Shown here: positions 1-7,244 of the stretch, one piece after another
Layout of the letters: every line of letters begins with the position of its first letter
Position numbering within the stretch: the stretch's first letter is position 1
Assembly (NCBI RefSeq): GCF_000786695.1
Contig: NZ_CP009962.1
Location: forward strand, 3,348,001-3,412,000
Direction of reading: 5' to 3'
DNA: 64,000 nucleotides
Source of the DNA: Collimonas arenae
GTDB lineage: Bacteria; Pseudomonadota; Gammaproteobacteria; Burkholderiales; Burkholderiaceae_D
Notes under the pieces: model-generated
The model's database searches: none
What the model was told of the DNA's origin: nothing
What the model saw: only the letters and a program-made list of their open reading frames with translations
Translations under genes and position numbers: made by a program

Positions 1-1
1 C

Positions 2-175
2 GAAGAGGAGCGTGAGCGCGTATTCGATCGCTTCTATCGGCGCGAAGTTGCGCAGGAATCCGGCAGCGGCCTGGGATTAGCCATTGTAAAGAATGTCGCG
101 GCTCAGCATGGCGCCCGGGTCAGCCTGCACGACGGGCCACAGGGAAAAGGCCTTAGCGTGCGCCTTGTTTTTTGA
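2..175 (+). CDS. Sensor histidine kinase, C-terminal end (partial)
   Basis: Only the last 57 codons lie in the window. They read as the end of a HATPase_c ATP-binding domain: the F box (VFDRFYR), the G2 box (GSGLGLAIVK), then the closing beta strands ending LVF-stop. The gene starts outside the window, so the sensor domain and partner regulator are unknown. It is not the kinase of the complete pair at 2200-4211, so two two-component systems flank the DUF347 genes. The tail resembles QseC/PmrB-type kinases, but I would not name it from this fragment. Confidence 0.85.
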   Translation, partial: EEERERVFDRFYRREVAQESGSGLGLAIVKNVAAQHGARVSLHDGPQGKGLSVRLVF

Positions 176-561
176 AACTGCGGTCGGGCGGCTTTGAATC
201 ACCGCCGCACCATATGTCGGACTGCGGGCACCCTGTCGCTCGCTCCGCCCTGCCAACGCCCCTCCTGACCCAGCCAGACGCACAAATAAGCTGCGTATCT
301 TGAAAGCCGCGTTGTACGCCTTCCAATCGCCCGTTCAATCTCCCGTTCAACACTTCAATCGGGCTGGTGCACTCACATCATCGACCACCCGGACCTCGCT
401 TCAGATGACGACGGTGGCGATTTGCACAACAAAGCCACTGCTCAGTACCAGCTAAGTCTTGCTCGTTAAGCTTGCCTGCAATAGATCGCTTTCGCTTTCC
501 CTGATACCTCGTCAGGAATGCGATCTTCAACACATTCCCACAGATTCACACTGGAGTTCCC
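176..561. other. Intergenic region without a gene; short TTCAAT-type repeats
   Basis: I see no convincing coding sequence in these 386 bases. Positions 321-360 hold several copies of a TTCAATC-like word, including CCGTTCAA at 331-338 and again at 343-350 (12-bp period). These could be a direct-repeat binding site for an OmpR-type regulator controlling the DUF347 genes. A GGAG ribosome binding site stands just ahead of the ATG at 562. I could not pick a convincing promoter by eye. Confidence 0.5.
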
Positions 562-1344
562 ATGACTATTTCTGCTACGAGATCATATCCGGACTGGCTC
601 AACAAGGTGCCGCAAGCCACGCTGCTGTTCTGGATCATCAAAATGATGTCCACCACGGTGGGCGAGACCGCTGCAGATTATCTGGCGGTGGATCTGCACT
701 TTGGCCTGATTGGCACATCGGCTGTGACTGGGTTCCTGCTGGCGTGTGCACTGCTGTTCCAGTTACGCGCCAATCGCTACGTGCCTGCACTGTACTGGAT
801 CTGCGTGGTGCTCGTCAGCATATTCGGCACGCTCATCACGGATACCCTGAGCGACTTGCTGGGCGTGCCGCTAGCGGTGTCGACTGCAGCATTCAGCATC
901 GCCATGATTGCCACATTTGCAGTCTGGTACGTCAGGGAGAAGACGTTGTCTATCGACGCCATCGACAGCCCGGGGCGTGAGCGCTTTTACTGGGCCGTCA
1001 TCCTGTTTACGTTCGCGCTCGGCACCGCAGCCGGGGACTGGGTCGCAGAAGGTCTCAATCTCGGCTACGCTAATTCCGCCCTGCTGTTTGGCAGCCTGAT
1101 CGCGCTGGTCGCCGTGGCCCGCTATGCTTTCAAAGTCAACGCTACCGCCTGCTTCTGGCTGGCCTATGTATTGACGCGCCCTTTCGGCGCATCCTGCGGC
1201 GACCTGCTGTCGCAACCTGCTACTAGCGGCGGCCTCGGTTTTGGTACGATAATGACCAGTCTCCTGTTCCTGGCAGTCATTGTGAGCCTTGTCAGCTATC
1301 TGTCCTTCACGCAAAAACGCCCGGCGCTGCAACGCGCCTTATAG
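562..1344 (+). CDS. DUF347 (COG4705) multi-pass membrane protein, first of a tandem pair
   Basis: A 260-residue, very hydrophobic inner membrane protein with four internal repeats. Each has [FY]W, about ten residues, then a small/G-rich turn ending in an acidic residue: LLFWIIKMMSTTVGET, ALYWICVVLVSIFG, RFYWAVILFTFALG and CFWLAYVLTRPFG. This is the DUF347 pattern, two helices per repeat and so about eight in all. The function of the family is not established. A paralogue follows 11 bp downstream and a two-component system follows that, so the four genes probably form one operon. The conserved Gly-Glu/Asp positions inside the helices would suit a transporter, but that is inference. Confidence 0.85.
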   Translation: MTISATRSYPDWLNKVPQATLLFWIIKMMSTTVGETAADYLAVDLHFGLIGTSAVTGFLLACALLFQLRANRYVPALYWICVVLVSIFGTLITDTLSDLLGVPLAVSTAAFSIAMIATFAVWYVREKTLSIDAIDSPGRERFYWAVILFTFALGTAAGDWVAEGLNLGYANSALLFGSLIALVAVARYAFKVNATACFWLAYVLTRPFGASCGDLLSQPATSGGLGFGTIMTSLLFLAVIVSLVSYLSFTQKRPALQRAL

Positions 1345-1355
1345 AAAAAGAAACA

Positions 1356-2186
1356 ATGATGAATAAAACTACAGAATTCACCTTGAGCAAAATCCCGGAA
1401 GTCACCTTGGTCTTCTGGATCATCAAGATCGCCGCCACCACGCTCGGCGAAACCGGCGGCGATGCGGTGACCATGTCGATGAACCTGGGCTACCTGGTCG
1501 GCACCGCCATCTTCGGCGTGATCTTCCTGGCCGCCGTCACGGCCCAGATCAGGGCCAAGCACTTCCACCCGTTCCTGTACTGGACCACCGTCATCGCCAC
1601 CACCACGGTCGGCACCACGCTGGCCGATTTCGCCGACCGCTCGCTGGGCATTGGCTATGCCGGCGGTTCAACCTTGCTGCTGACGCTGCTGCTGGTTTCC
1701 CTGCTGGTGTGGCACCGCACGCTCGGATCTGTCGCTGTCGATACTGTCAGCTCACCAAAAGCCGAAATATTCTATTGGGTCACGATCATGTTTTCGCAAA
1801 CACTGGGCACCGCGCTCGGCGATTGGGCGGCGGATACCGCCGGTCTCGGCTATGGCGGCGGCGCCATCCTGTTCGGCGCTCTGCTGGGGTTGGTGGCGCT
1901 GGCCTTTTACCTCACCAAGATATCGAGAACGCTGCTATTCTGGGCCGCTTTCATCCTGACCCGGCCGCTCGGTGCTGTGGTAGGCGACTTTCTCGACAAG
2001 CCATTAAATGCAGGCGGGCTGGCGTTGAGCCGCTATTCCGCTTCGGCGGCGCTCCTGTTCTTCATCGTTGCCTGCATCCTGTTGTTTCGTCAGCGCGCGG
2101 CGCAAGGTGTAAAACATGAGGGCATAGCGTCGGCAAGGCCGGCGGTCAGCTCGCGCAAACATGAGATGAACGACATCAGCAATTAA
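1356..2186 (+). CDS. DUF347 (COG4705) multi-pass membrane protein, second of a tandem pair
   Basis: A 276-residue paralogue of the preceding gene with the same four repeats (LVFWIIKIAATTLGETGGD, FLYWTTVIATTTVGTTLAD, IFYWVTIMFSQTLGTALGD, LLFWAAFILTRPLGAVVGD). The TxGxxxxD core is better preserved here than in the first copy. The C-terminal 35 residues after the last helix are polar and probably cytoplasmic. The start is a double ATG preceded only by A-rich sequence, so translation may depend partly on the upstream gene. It lies 13 bp before the response regulator. Two diverged copies may form a heteromer; their cargo is unknown. Confidence 0.85.
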   Translation: MMNKTTEFTLSKIPEVTLVFWIIKIAATTLGETGGDAVTMSMNLGYLVGTAIFGVIFLAAVTAQIRAKHFHPFLYWTTVIATTTVGTTLADFADRSLGIGYAGGSTLLLTLLLVSLLVWHRTLGSVAVDTVSSPKAEIFYWVTIMFSQTLGTALGDWAADTAGLGYGGGAILFGALLGLVALAFYLTKISRTLLFWAAFILTRPLGAVVGDFLDKPLNAGGLALSRYSASAALLFFIVACILLFRQRAAQGVKHEGIASARPAVSSRKHEMNDISN

Positions 2187-2199
2187 TACGGGAGAATAC

Positions 2200-2865
2200 A
2201 TGCGGGTACTGCTGGTTGAAGACGATCTGATGATCGGAGAAGCCATCCAGGCGGCGCTGAAAGACGCTTCTTACGCCGTCGACTGGGTAAGAAACGGTAA
2301 AACCGCACTGGATACGATCTCGTGCCAGCACTATGACCTGGTGCTGCTGGATCTCGGTTTGCCCGGCAAAGACGGCTTCGAGGTACTGGAGACGATCCGA
2401 CGCCGGGATAATCCGGTGCCTCTGCTGATCATCACGGCGCGCGACGGTTTGGAACATCGCTTGCGCGGACTGGACGGCGGCGCCGACGACTATGTCCTCA
2501 AGCCGTTCGAGATGGCGGAGCTTCTGGCGCGCGCACGCGCCGTGTTACGCCGCAAAGGCGGCAACGCCGCGCCATTATTGAGCAATGGCCTGCTCTCCCT
2601 CGATCCCGCCACACGCCAGGCCACCAACCAGGAACAACCGGCCCAGCAACTGTCAAACCGCGAATTCGCTCTGCTGCAAGCCCTGATGCTCAGGCCGGGA
2701 GCGATCTTGTCGCGCAGCGAGCTGGAGGAAAGAATCTACGGCTGGGGCGAGGAAGTCGAAAGCAACGCTGTTGAATTCCTGATCCACGCCTTGCGTAAAA
2801 AACTCGGCAGCAAAGCCATCAAAAATGTCAGGGGAGTCGGATGGATGGTATCAAAAGGAAGTTGA
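2200..2865 (+). CDS. OmpR/PhoB-family response regulator
   Basis: A 221-residue regulator. The receiver domain (about 1-118) has the acidic pocket E7-D8-D9, phospho-acceptor Asp51 in LVLLDLGLPG, a Thr/Ser in IITAR and the conserved Lys in VLKPF. The C-terminal winged-helix domain (about 125-221) includes LSNREFALLQAL and AVEFLIHALRKKLG. A GGGAG ribosome binding site precedes the ATG. The stop overlaps the start of the kinase gene by 25 bp, indicating translational coupling. The protein is of the QseB/PmrA type. The adjacent DUF347 pair is the likeliest target set, though no target is proved. Confidence 0.93.
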   Translation: MRVLLVEDDLMIGEAIQAALKDASYAVDWVRNGKTALDTISCQHYDLVLLDLGLPGKDGFEVLETIRRRDNPVPLLIITARDGLEHRLRGLDGGADDYVLKPFEMAELLARARAVLRRKGGNAAPLLSNGLLSLDPATRQATNQEQPAQQLSNREFALLQALMLRPGAILSRSELEERIYGWGEEVESNAVEFLIHALRKKLGSKAIKNVRGVGWMVSKGS

Positions 2866-4211
2866 AGGATTCGATCCAGTTCCGGCTCTCGCTCTGGCTG
2901 TCGCTGGCTATCCTGGCGGTAGCGCTGTTGGCGGGTGTGTTTGCGTTCATCTCCGCCTTCGATGAAGCACATGAATTCCAGGACGACATGCTGCGTCAGG
3001 TGGCGGCCTTGTTCGACCAGCAGCATATGCCGGTGGCGCAACAGGGCAATGCCGCCAAAGCAGAGATCGGCGATGAAGAATCGCGCGTGATCGTGCAATA
3101 TTTGCCCTCCGCACAAGACGATAGTGCGGGCAAATCCGGGGAATCCGCTTTGGCGTTGCCGGCAACCCTGCGGGAAGGTTTCCAGACGTTGCAGATCGGG
3201 CACGAGCATTATCGTGTTCTCGTCAGAACCCTGGCATCGCAGCAGCGCATCGCCGTCGCCCAAGAAACCGCTGTACGGGATGAACTCGCGCGTCACAGCG
3301 CTGTACATACGCTGATGCCCTTCTTGATCCTGATTCCGCTCTTGCTGCTGCTGGTGGCGCATCTGGTGCGCACCATGTTCAAACCGATTGCCCGCCTTTC
3401 GGCGGAGATTGACGGCCGTAACGAGCAAGAACTGCATCCGCTTGCGCCCGAACCGCTGCCGGCCGAGATCCGTCCCTTCATCGTGGCTATCAATCGTTTG
3501 CTGGATCGCGTTGCGCAAGCCATGGATGCGCAACGGCGCTTCGTCGCCGATGCTGCCCACGAGTTGCGCTCGCCGCTCACAGCCCTGTCGCTGCAGGCGG
3601 AACGGCTAGCCGATGCCGAAATGCCCGATACTGCCCGCCAGCGGCTGGTAACGCTGCGGCAAGGAATCGAACGCGGGCGGCTCTTGCTCGACCAGTTGCT
3701 GGCGCTGGCCAGGGCGCAATCCTCTCCCGCTGCGGCAGGCGGCACAATATCGGTATCGCAAGTTTACCGGCGCGTGCTGGAAGACCTGATGCCGCTGGCC
3801 GACGCCAAGCAGATCGACCTCGGCGTCGAAGGTGAAACCGATCTGCAAGTGCGGGCGACAGAAGTCGATCTGGTCACCATCATCAGGAATCTGGTCGACA
3901 ACGCCATCCGCTATACGCCGCCGGGTGGACGCATCAACCTGAGCATGCGCGGCGGCGCAGATGGCGTCACCTTGCAAGTGGACGATTCCGGCCCCGGCAT
4001 TCCGCATGAGGAACATGCGCGCGTGTTCGATCCCTTCTACCGCGTACTCGGCAACGATGCCGTCGGTTCGGGACTGGGTCTATCCATCGTCCAGACCATC
4101 GCCAGCCGGATCGGCGCGCAAGTCAGGCTTGGTCCCGCCGATGCGCAAACACAGGCAGGATTGCGCGTCACCCTGTTTCTCCCGGGAGCAGCGCAGCGCC
4201 AGCTAAAATAA
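2841..4211 (+). CDS. Sensor histidine kinase of the QseC/PmrB type
   Basis: A 456-residue inner membrane kinase paired with the regulator it overlaps. It has a first membrane helix at about 15-38, a periplasmic sensor of about 115 residues, a second helix (LMPFLILIPLLLLLVAHLV) and a HAMP-like linker. The dimerisation helix carries phospho-accepting His240 in DAAHELRSPL. The ATP domain shows N (NLVDNAIRYTPPGG), G1 (DDSGPGIP), F (FDPFYR) and G2 (GSGLGLSIV) boxes. All catalytic elements are intact. The periplasmic loop has no recognisable ligand motif, so the stimulus is unknown. Confidence 0.93.
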   Translation: MDGIKRKLKDSIQFRLSLWLSLAILAVALLAGVFAFISAFDEAHEFQDDMLRQVAALFDQQHMPVAQQGNAAKAEIGDEESRVIVQYLPSAQDDSAGKSGESALALPATLREGFQTLQIGHEHYRVLVRTLASQQRIAVAQETAVRDELARHSAVHTLMPFLILIPLLLLLVAHLVRTMFKPIARLSAEIDGRNEQELHPLAPEPLPAEIRPFIVAINRLLDRVAQAMDAQRRFVADAAHELRSPLTALSLQAERLADAEMPDTARQRLVTLRQGIERGRLLLDQLLALARAQSSPAAAGGTISVSQVYRRVLEDLMPLADAKQIDLGVEGETDLQVRATEVDLVTIIRNLVDNAIRYTPPGGRINLSMRGGADGVTLQVDDSGPGIPHEEHARVFDPFYRVLGNDAVGSGLGLSIVQTIASRIGAQVRLGPADAQTQAGLRVTLFLPGAAQRQLK

Positions 4212-4262
4212 CCATGCTTTCCATTTCTCCGATTGGTGCTTGAAATCTACCAAGGAAAAACG

Positions 4263-5393
4263 ATGAAAATCCGCGCCGCCGTCCTACGCCAGACAGGTTT
4301 GCCCTATCCCTACAAGGATTCGCGGCCGCTAATCATCGAAGAACTCGAGCTGGCGCCGCCTGGACGCGACGAAGTACTGGTGCGCATCCGTGCCGCCGGG
4401 CTGTGCCATTCGGACCTGTCGGTCATCAACGGCGACCGGCCGCGGCCATTGCCGATGGCGCTGGGCCATGAAGCCGCCGGAGAAGTCGCTGAGCTAGGCG
4501 CAGGCGTGACCGACCTGCATATCGGCGACCATGTCGCGCTGGTGTTCGTCCCCAGCTGCGGTCATTGCCTGCCCTGCTGCGAAGGCCGCCCTGCCCTGTG
4601 CGAACCGGGCGCGCAAGCCAACGGCAACGGCACGCTGCTTTCCGGCTCACGCTTGCTGGTAAGTGAGCATGGCGAAGCGGTTAACCATCATCTTGGCTGT
4701 TCAGCGTTTGCAGAGTACGCCGTGGTTTCGCGCCGCTCGCTGGTGAAACTCGACCCCGCACTGCCCTTCGACGAAGCCGCGTTATTCGGCTGCGCGGTGC
4801 TGACTGGCGTCGGCGCAGTGGTCAACACGGCTCAGGTGCGCGCCGGCCAGTCGGTGGCCGTGGTCGGTTTGGGCGGCGTCGGCCTGGCTGCGGTGATCGG
4901 CGCGCTGGCTGCCGGCGCATGCGAAGTAATTGCAATCGACCTCTCCGCCGCCAAGCGCGAACTTGCCACCAAGCTTGGCGCGACACGTACCTTCGATGGC
5001 GGCGATCCGGACTGCGTCGAAGCAGTCAGAGCCGCCACCAACGGCGGCGTCGACCAGGTATTTGAATTCGCCGGCGCGATCCGCGCTTTCGAGACCGCCT
5101 ACCGCATCACCCGCCGCGGCGGCACCACCACCACCGCCGGCTTGCCGCCGGCAGCGGCCCAGTTCGGACTGCCGATCGTCAATCTGGTGGCAGAGGAACG
5201 CACCGTCAAAGGCAGCTATATCGGCACATGTGTCCCGGCCAGGGATCTTCCACGTTATGTGAGCTTGTACCGGGGAGGACGTTTGCCGATAAACCTGTTG
5301 TTGTCGCATCGCTTGCGGCTGGATGACATCAATGAAGGCTTTGACCGCCTGCATACCGGCGAGGCGGTGCGGCAGGTGATTGTTTTTGACTGA
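4263..5393 (+). CDS. Zinc-dependent medium-chain alcohol dehydrogenase
   Basis: A 376-residue cytoplasmic NAD(P)-dependent alcohol/aldehyde dehydrogenase. The catalytic zinc site is visible as AGLCHSD and GHEAAGEV. The structural zinc lobe CGHCLPCCEGRPALC has the C-x2-C-x2-C-x7-C spacing. The Rossmann motif is VGLGGVGLAAV, with an acidic residue after the second strand (IAIDLS) favouring NAD. I chose ATG 4263, which has AAGGA upstream, over an in-frame TTG 30 bp earlier. The class III (formaldehyde dehydrogenase-like) branch fits best, but the substrate cannot be told. It stands alone and converges on the next gene. Confidence 0.88.
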   Translation: MKIRAAVLRQTGLPYPYKDSRPLIIEELELAPPGRDEVLVRIRAAGLCHSDLSVINGDRPRPLPMALGHEAAGEVAELGAGVTDLHIGDHVALVFVPSCGHCLPCCEGRPALCEPGAQANGNGTLLSGSRLLVSEHGEAVNHHLGCSAFAEYAVVSRRSLVKLDPALPFDEAALFGCAVLTGVGAVVNTAQVRAGQSVAVVGLGGVGLAAVIGALAAGACEVIAIDLSAAKRELATKLGATRTFDGGDPDCVEAVRAATNGGVDQVFEFAGAIRAFETAYRITRRGGTTTTAGLPPAAAQFGLPIVNLVAEERTVKGSYIGTCVPARDLPRYVSLYRGGRLPINLLLSHRLRLDDINEGFDRLHTGEAVRQVIVFD

Positions 5394-5399
5394 CTGCTG

Positions 5400-5455
5400 A
5401 TGTGCTTTGCCTACCTTCGCTTACCTTTGCGTACCTTTACTTACCTTAAGCACAT
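5400..5455. repeat. Four 10-bp phased TACCTT repeats inside an 8-bp inverted repeat
   Basis: Between the two convergent genes, TACCTT recurs at exactly 10-bp intervals (5412, 5422, 5432, 5442). The array is bracketed by ATGTGCTT (5400-5407) and its complement AAGCACAT (5448-5455). It could be a hairpin with a repetitive loop or a phased protein-binding array. There is no T-run, so it is not an ordinary intrinsic terminator. Confidence 0.6.
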
Positions 5456-5498
5456 AACGATAAAACTCGCCGGGCAACAAGCTATTTGAATCCCGACG

Positions 5499-6707
5499 TC
5501 AGTTGGGAGCCAGCCGCAACAAAGTACCGTTCCGATCCTCAGTGATCACAATGCTCCCGTCATCCAGCACTGCCAGCGCCACCGGCGCGCCCATCGGATA
5601 GCCGCCATGCCGGTAATTCCATCCCGCCACCAGATCGCGCGGCTCGCCCACCGGCTGGTAAGCGGCATTCAAGGTTTGGCTGACTAGCCGATGGCCGGCG
5701 GCGCGGTAGCCGTGATAGCCGATGATCAGGCTACCGCTCAACGCCGGCATGCTTTTTCCGTTGTAGATCAGCATGCCTAGCGGCGCGGCGTGCGCCGGCA
5801 ACAGCCGGCCTGGCGGGGTCTTGCTGCGGCAATCGAATCCCGTATATTCAGGGCTCACCCGGAGCTTGTCGAAGCAGTAGGGCCAGCCGTAATCGGCGCC
5901 GGCAACCAGCCAGCTGAGGGTGTCGTGCGGCAGTTCTTCGTCGGACAGCTTGGGATCGGCGGCATTGATGGCGTCGCGCGAATTGGTGGCGGCGATCAGC
6001 GTACCGTTGGGGGCGAGCGCCAGCGCCATGCTGTTGCGCAAGCCGCGCGCATGGACTGGCAAGGTGCGTGCGTCCAGCGGCAAATGCCCTGCGGTCAGAT
6101 TTGCGCGCAGCACGCTGGCGCGCGGCGGTGTTTCCTGGATTTCAGGACACGGCGAATCCGACTTGCCGGGCTGGCTTTCGCAATTATCGGTCGCGGAACC
6201 GACATTGATGTACAGCGCTCCGTCGGCGCCAAGCACCATGGCCGTCAGCGGGTGGCGACCGGTAGTAGGCAGATTGACGACGATGTCTTGTGCGCTGCCG
6301 AGCAGATCCTTGGCCGCCGGATCGATACGGACGATGCGGCCATGCATGGCGATCAGCAGTTTCTTGTCCGGCGTGACGATGATCGCATTCGGCATATCGA
6401 GCTTGCTCAGCAACACTTCGGGAGCGCCCTTCTTGCCGATGTCGATGCGTAGCAAGCGGCCGCGTTTGCTGGCCCAGCCACCCATGTCGAGCACGTAGAC
6501 GCTGGAGCCAATCGCAGCCACCCCGCGCACGAAACCGATATGATCGGCTACCAGGCCCATGCACATGCCCTTGGCCACTTTCACATCAAGACGCGGAAAA
6601 CCGTCACAGGTCCCGGACGTGTGATAACTGCTTTCCGCCGACGCCGTACCACTGGCCAACAGGAAGATCGTGCAAAGCAGATGACGCAGGAGGGAAGCTG
6701 ATCGCAT
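5499..6707 (-). CDS. Exported PQQ/sorbosone dehydrogenase-like beta-propeller protein
   Basis: A 402-residue protein starting with a signal peptide that probably ends at ASA-ES. It resembles the GSDH (glucose/sorbosone dehydrogenase) family: repeated six-bladed-propeller motifs such as VYVLDMGGW, LLIAMHGRIVRID, LYINVGSATDNCE, GLRNSMALALAPNG, DYGWPYCFD and GSIVITEDRNGTLLRL. Such proteins oxidise sugars or aldoses with PQQ in the periplasm, although many members lack proven activity. I start at ATG 6707, just before the signal peptide; an in-frame ATG at 6788 would bury it. No PQQ synthesis or cytochrome gene is adjacent, so the cofactor is assumed. Confidence 0.8.
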   Translation of the reverse strand: MRSASLLRHLLCTIFLLASGTASAESSYHTSGTCDGFPRLDVKVAKGMCMGLVADHIGFVRGVAAIGSSVYVLDMGGWASKRGRLLRIDIGKKGAPEVLLSKLDMPNAIIVTPDKKLLIAMHGRIVRIDPAAKDLLGSAQDIVVNLPTTGRHPLTAMVLGADGALYINVGSATDNCESQPGKSDSPCPEIQETPPRASVLRANLTAGHLPLDARTLPVHARGLRNSMALALAPNGTLIAATNSRDAINAADPKLSDEELPHDTLSWLVAGADYGWPYCFDKLRVSPEYTGFDCRSKTPPGRLLPAHAAPLGMLIYNGKSMPALSGSLIIGYHGYRAAGHRLVSQTLNAAYQPVGEPRDLVAGWNYRHGGYPMGAPVALAVLDDGSIVITEDRNGTLLRLAPN

Positions 6708-6890
6708 AAGTGAACCTTGAATAACGCACGACATTGTCGACGATGGGGCAAAAGTTAAAAAATCATGCCGCAGGAAAATATTTGGCATATTGCCACATTC
6801 TTTGATTGCGGGACTGCTTTCAATACGAACATCAGTTGCGTGACATTTATACCCCCCTTTGATCCGCCTTGGCTCCGCCCTGTCAGCACC

Positions 6891-6929
6891 AATACCACTT
6901 GCAGAAAATTCGAAAAGTGGTATTGCACC
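6891..6929 (+). promoter_or_regulatory. Distal operator pair (AAGTGGTATT words)
   Basis: AATACCACTT at 6891-6900 and AAAAGTGGTATTGCACC at 6913-6929 form an inverted repeat with 10-bp arms. The second word recurs, with one difference in 17, upstream of the chitinase gene at 23595-23611, in the same orientation relative to its gene and at a similar distance. It is probably the site of a regulator of chitin genes; the protein is unknown. Confidence 0.6.
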
Positions 6930-7109
6930 TATCTGCTATAACTCTTTTTCTCGCATTCTTTGGCGATGCCGAATTCACCCTATTGCTTGCCAAAGGCAAT
7001 TCGCTTCGAACGGCACTCTCATTGCCTTAAGAAAATTATTTCATAATCCCAGATTTGCTGTCCTTTCTTTAAATTCGCTGCCTTTACGAATGCGTATCAA
7101 CGATAGGCG

Positions 7110-7177
7110 GCAACTGGTATGGCGCCATCGGCAAATCTTGCAAACCACTTGACGCTCATTTTCGCTGACCGCATCCT
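7110..7177 (+). promoter_or_regulatory. Promoter and proximal operators of the chitin-binding lipoprotein gene
   Basis: In order: operator-like GCAACTGGTATGGC (7110-7123), AAACCACTT (7142-7150) overlapping a -35 TTGACG (7149-7154), a 17-bp spacer, and a weak -10 CATCCT (7172-7177). The chitinase promoter at 23350-23417 has the same elements with the same 32-bp operator-to-operator and 17-bp spacer distances. A poor -10 suggests activator dependence. Confidence 0.65.
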
Positions 7178-7244
7178 CAGCCCATTTAGTTGACACATGG
7201 AAACATATTTGTTTCCTGTACTTCATTTGACCGAGGAGAGAGAC

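Larger units (their letters stand above)
6708..7244. other. Divergent intergenic region with chitin-gene control elements
   Basis: No gene is evident in these 537 bases. The left part holds the promoter region of the sorbosone-dehydrogenase-like gene, with a TGGCA-TAT-TGCCA dyad at 6783-6795. The right part carries the operator-like words and promoter of the chitin-binding lipoprotein, described separately. Confidence 0.6.

Noticed and set aside
6783..6795. TGGCA-TAT-TGCCA as a sigma-54 promoter
   Set aside because: The GG and GC elements are not at the -24/-12 spacing needed. It is kept only as a possible small dyad.
6859..7152. 97-codon plus-strand frame upstream of the lipoprotein gene
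   Set aside because: It overlaps the operator and promoter elements conserved with the chitinase gene and has no ribosome site or motif.
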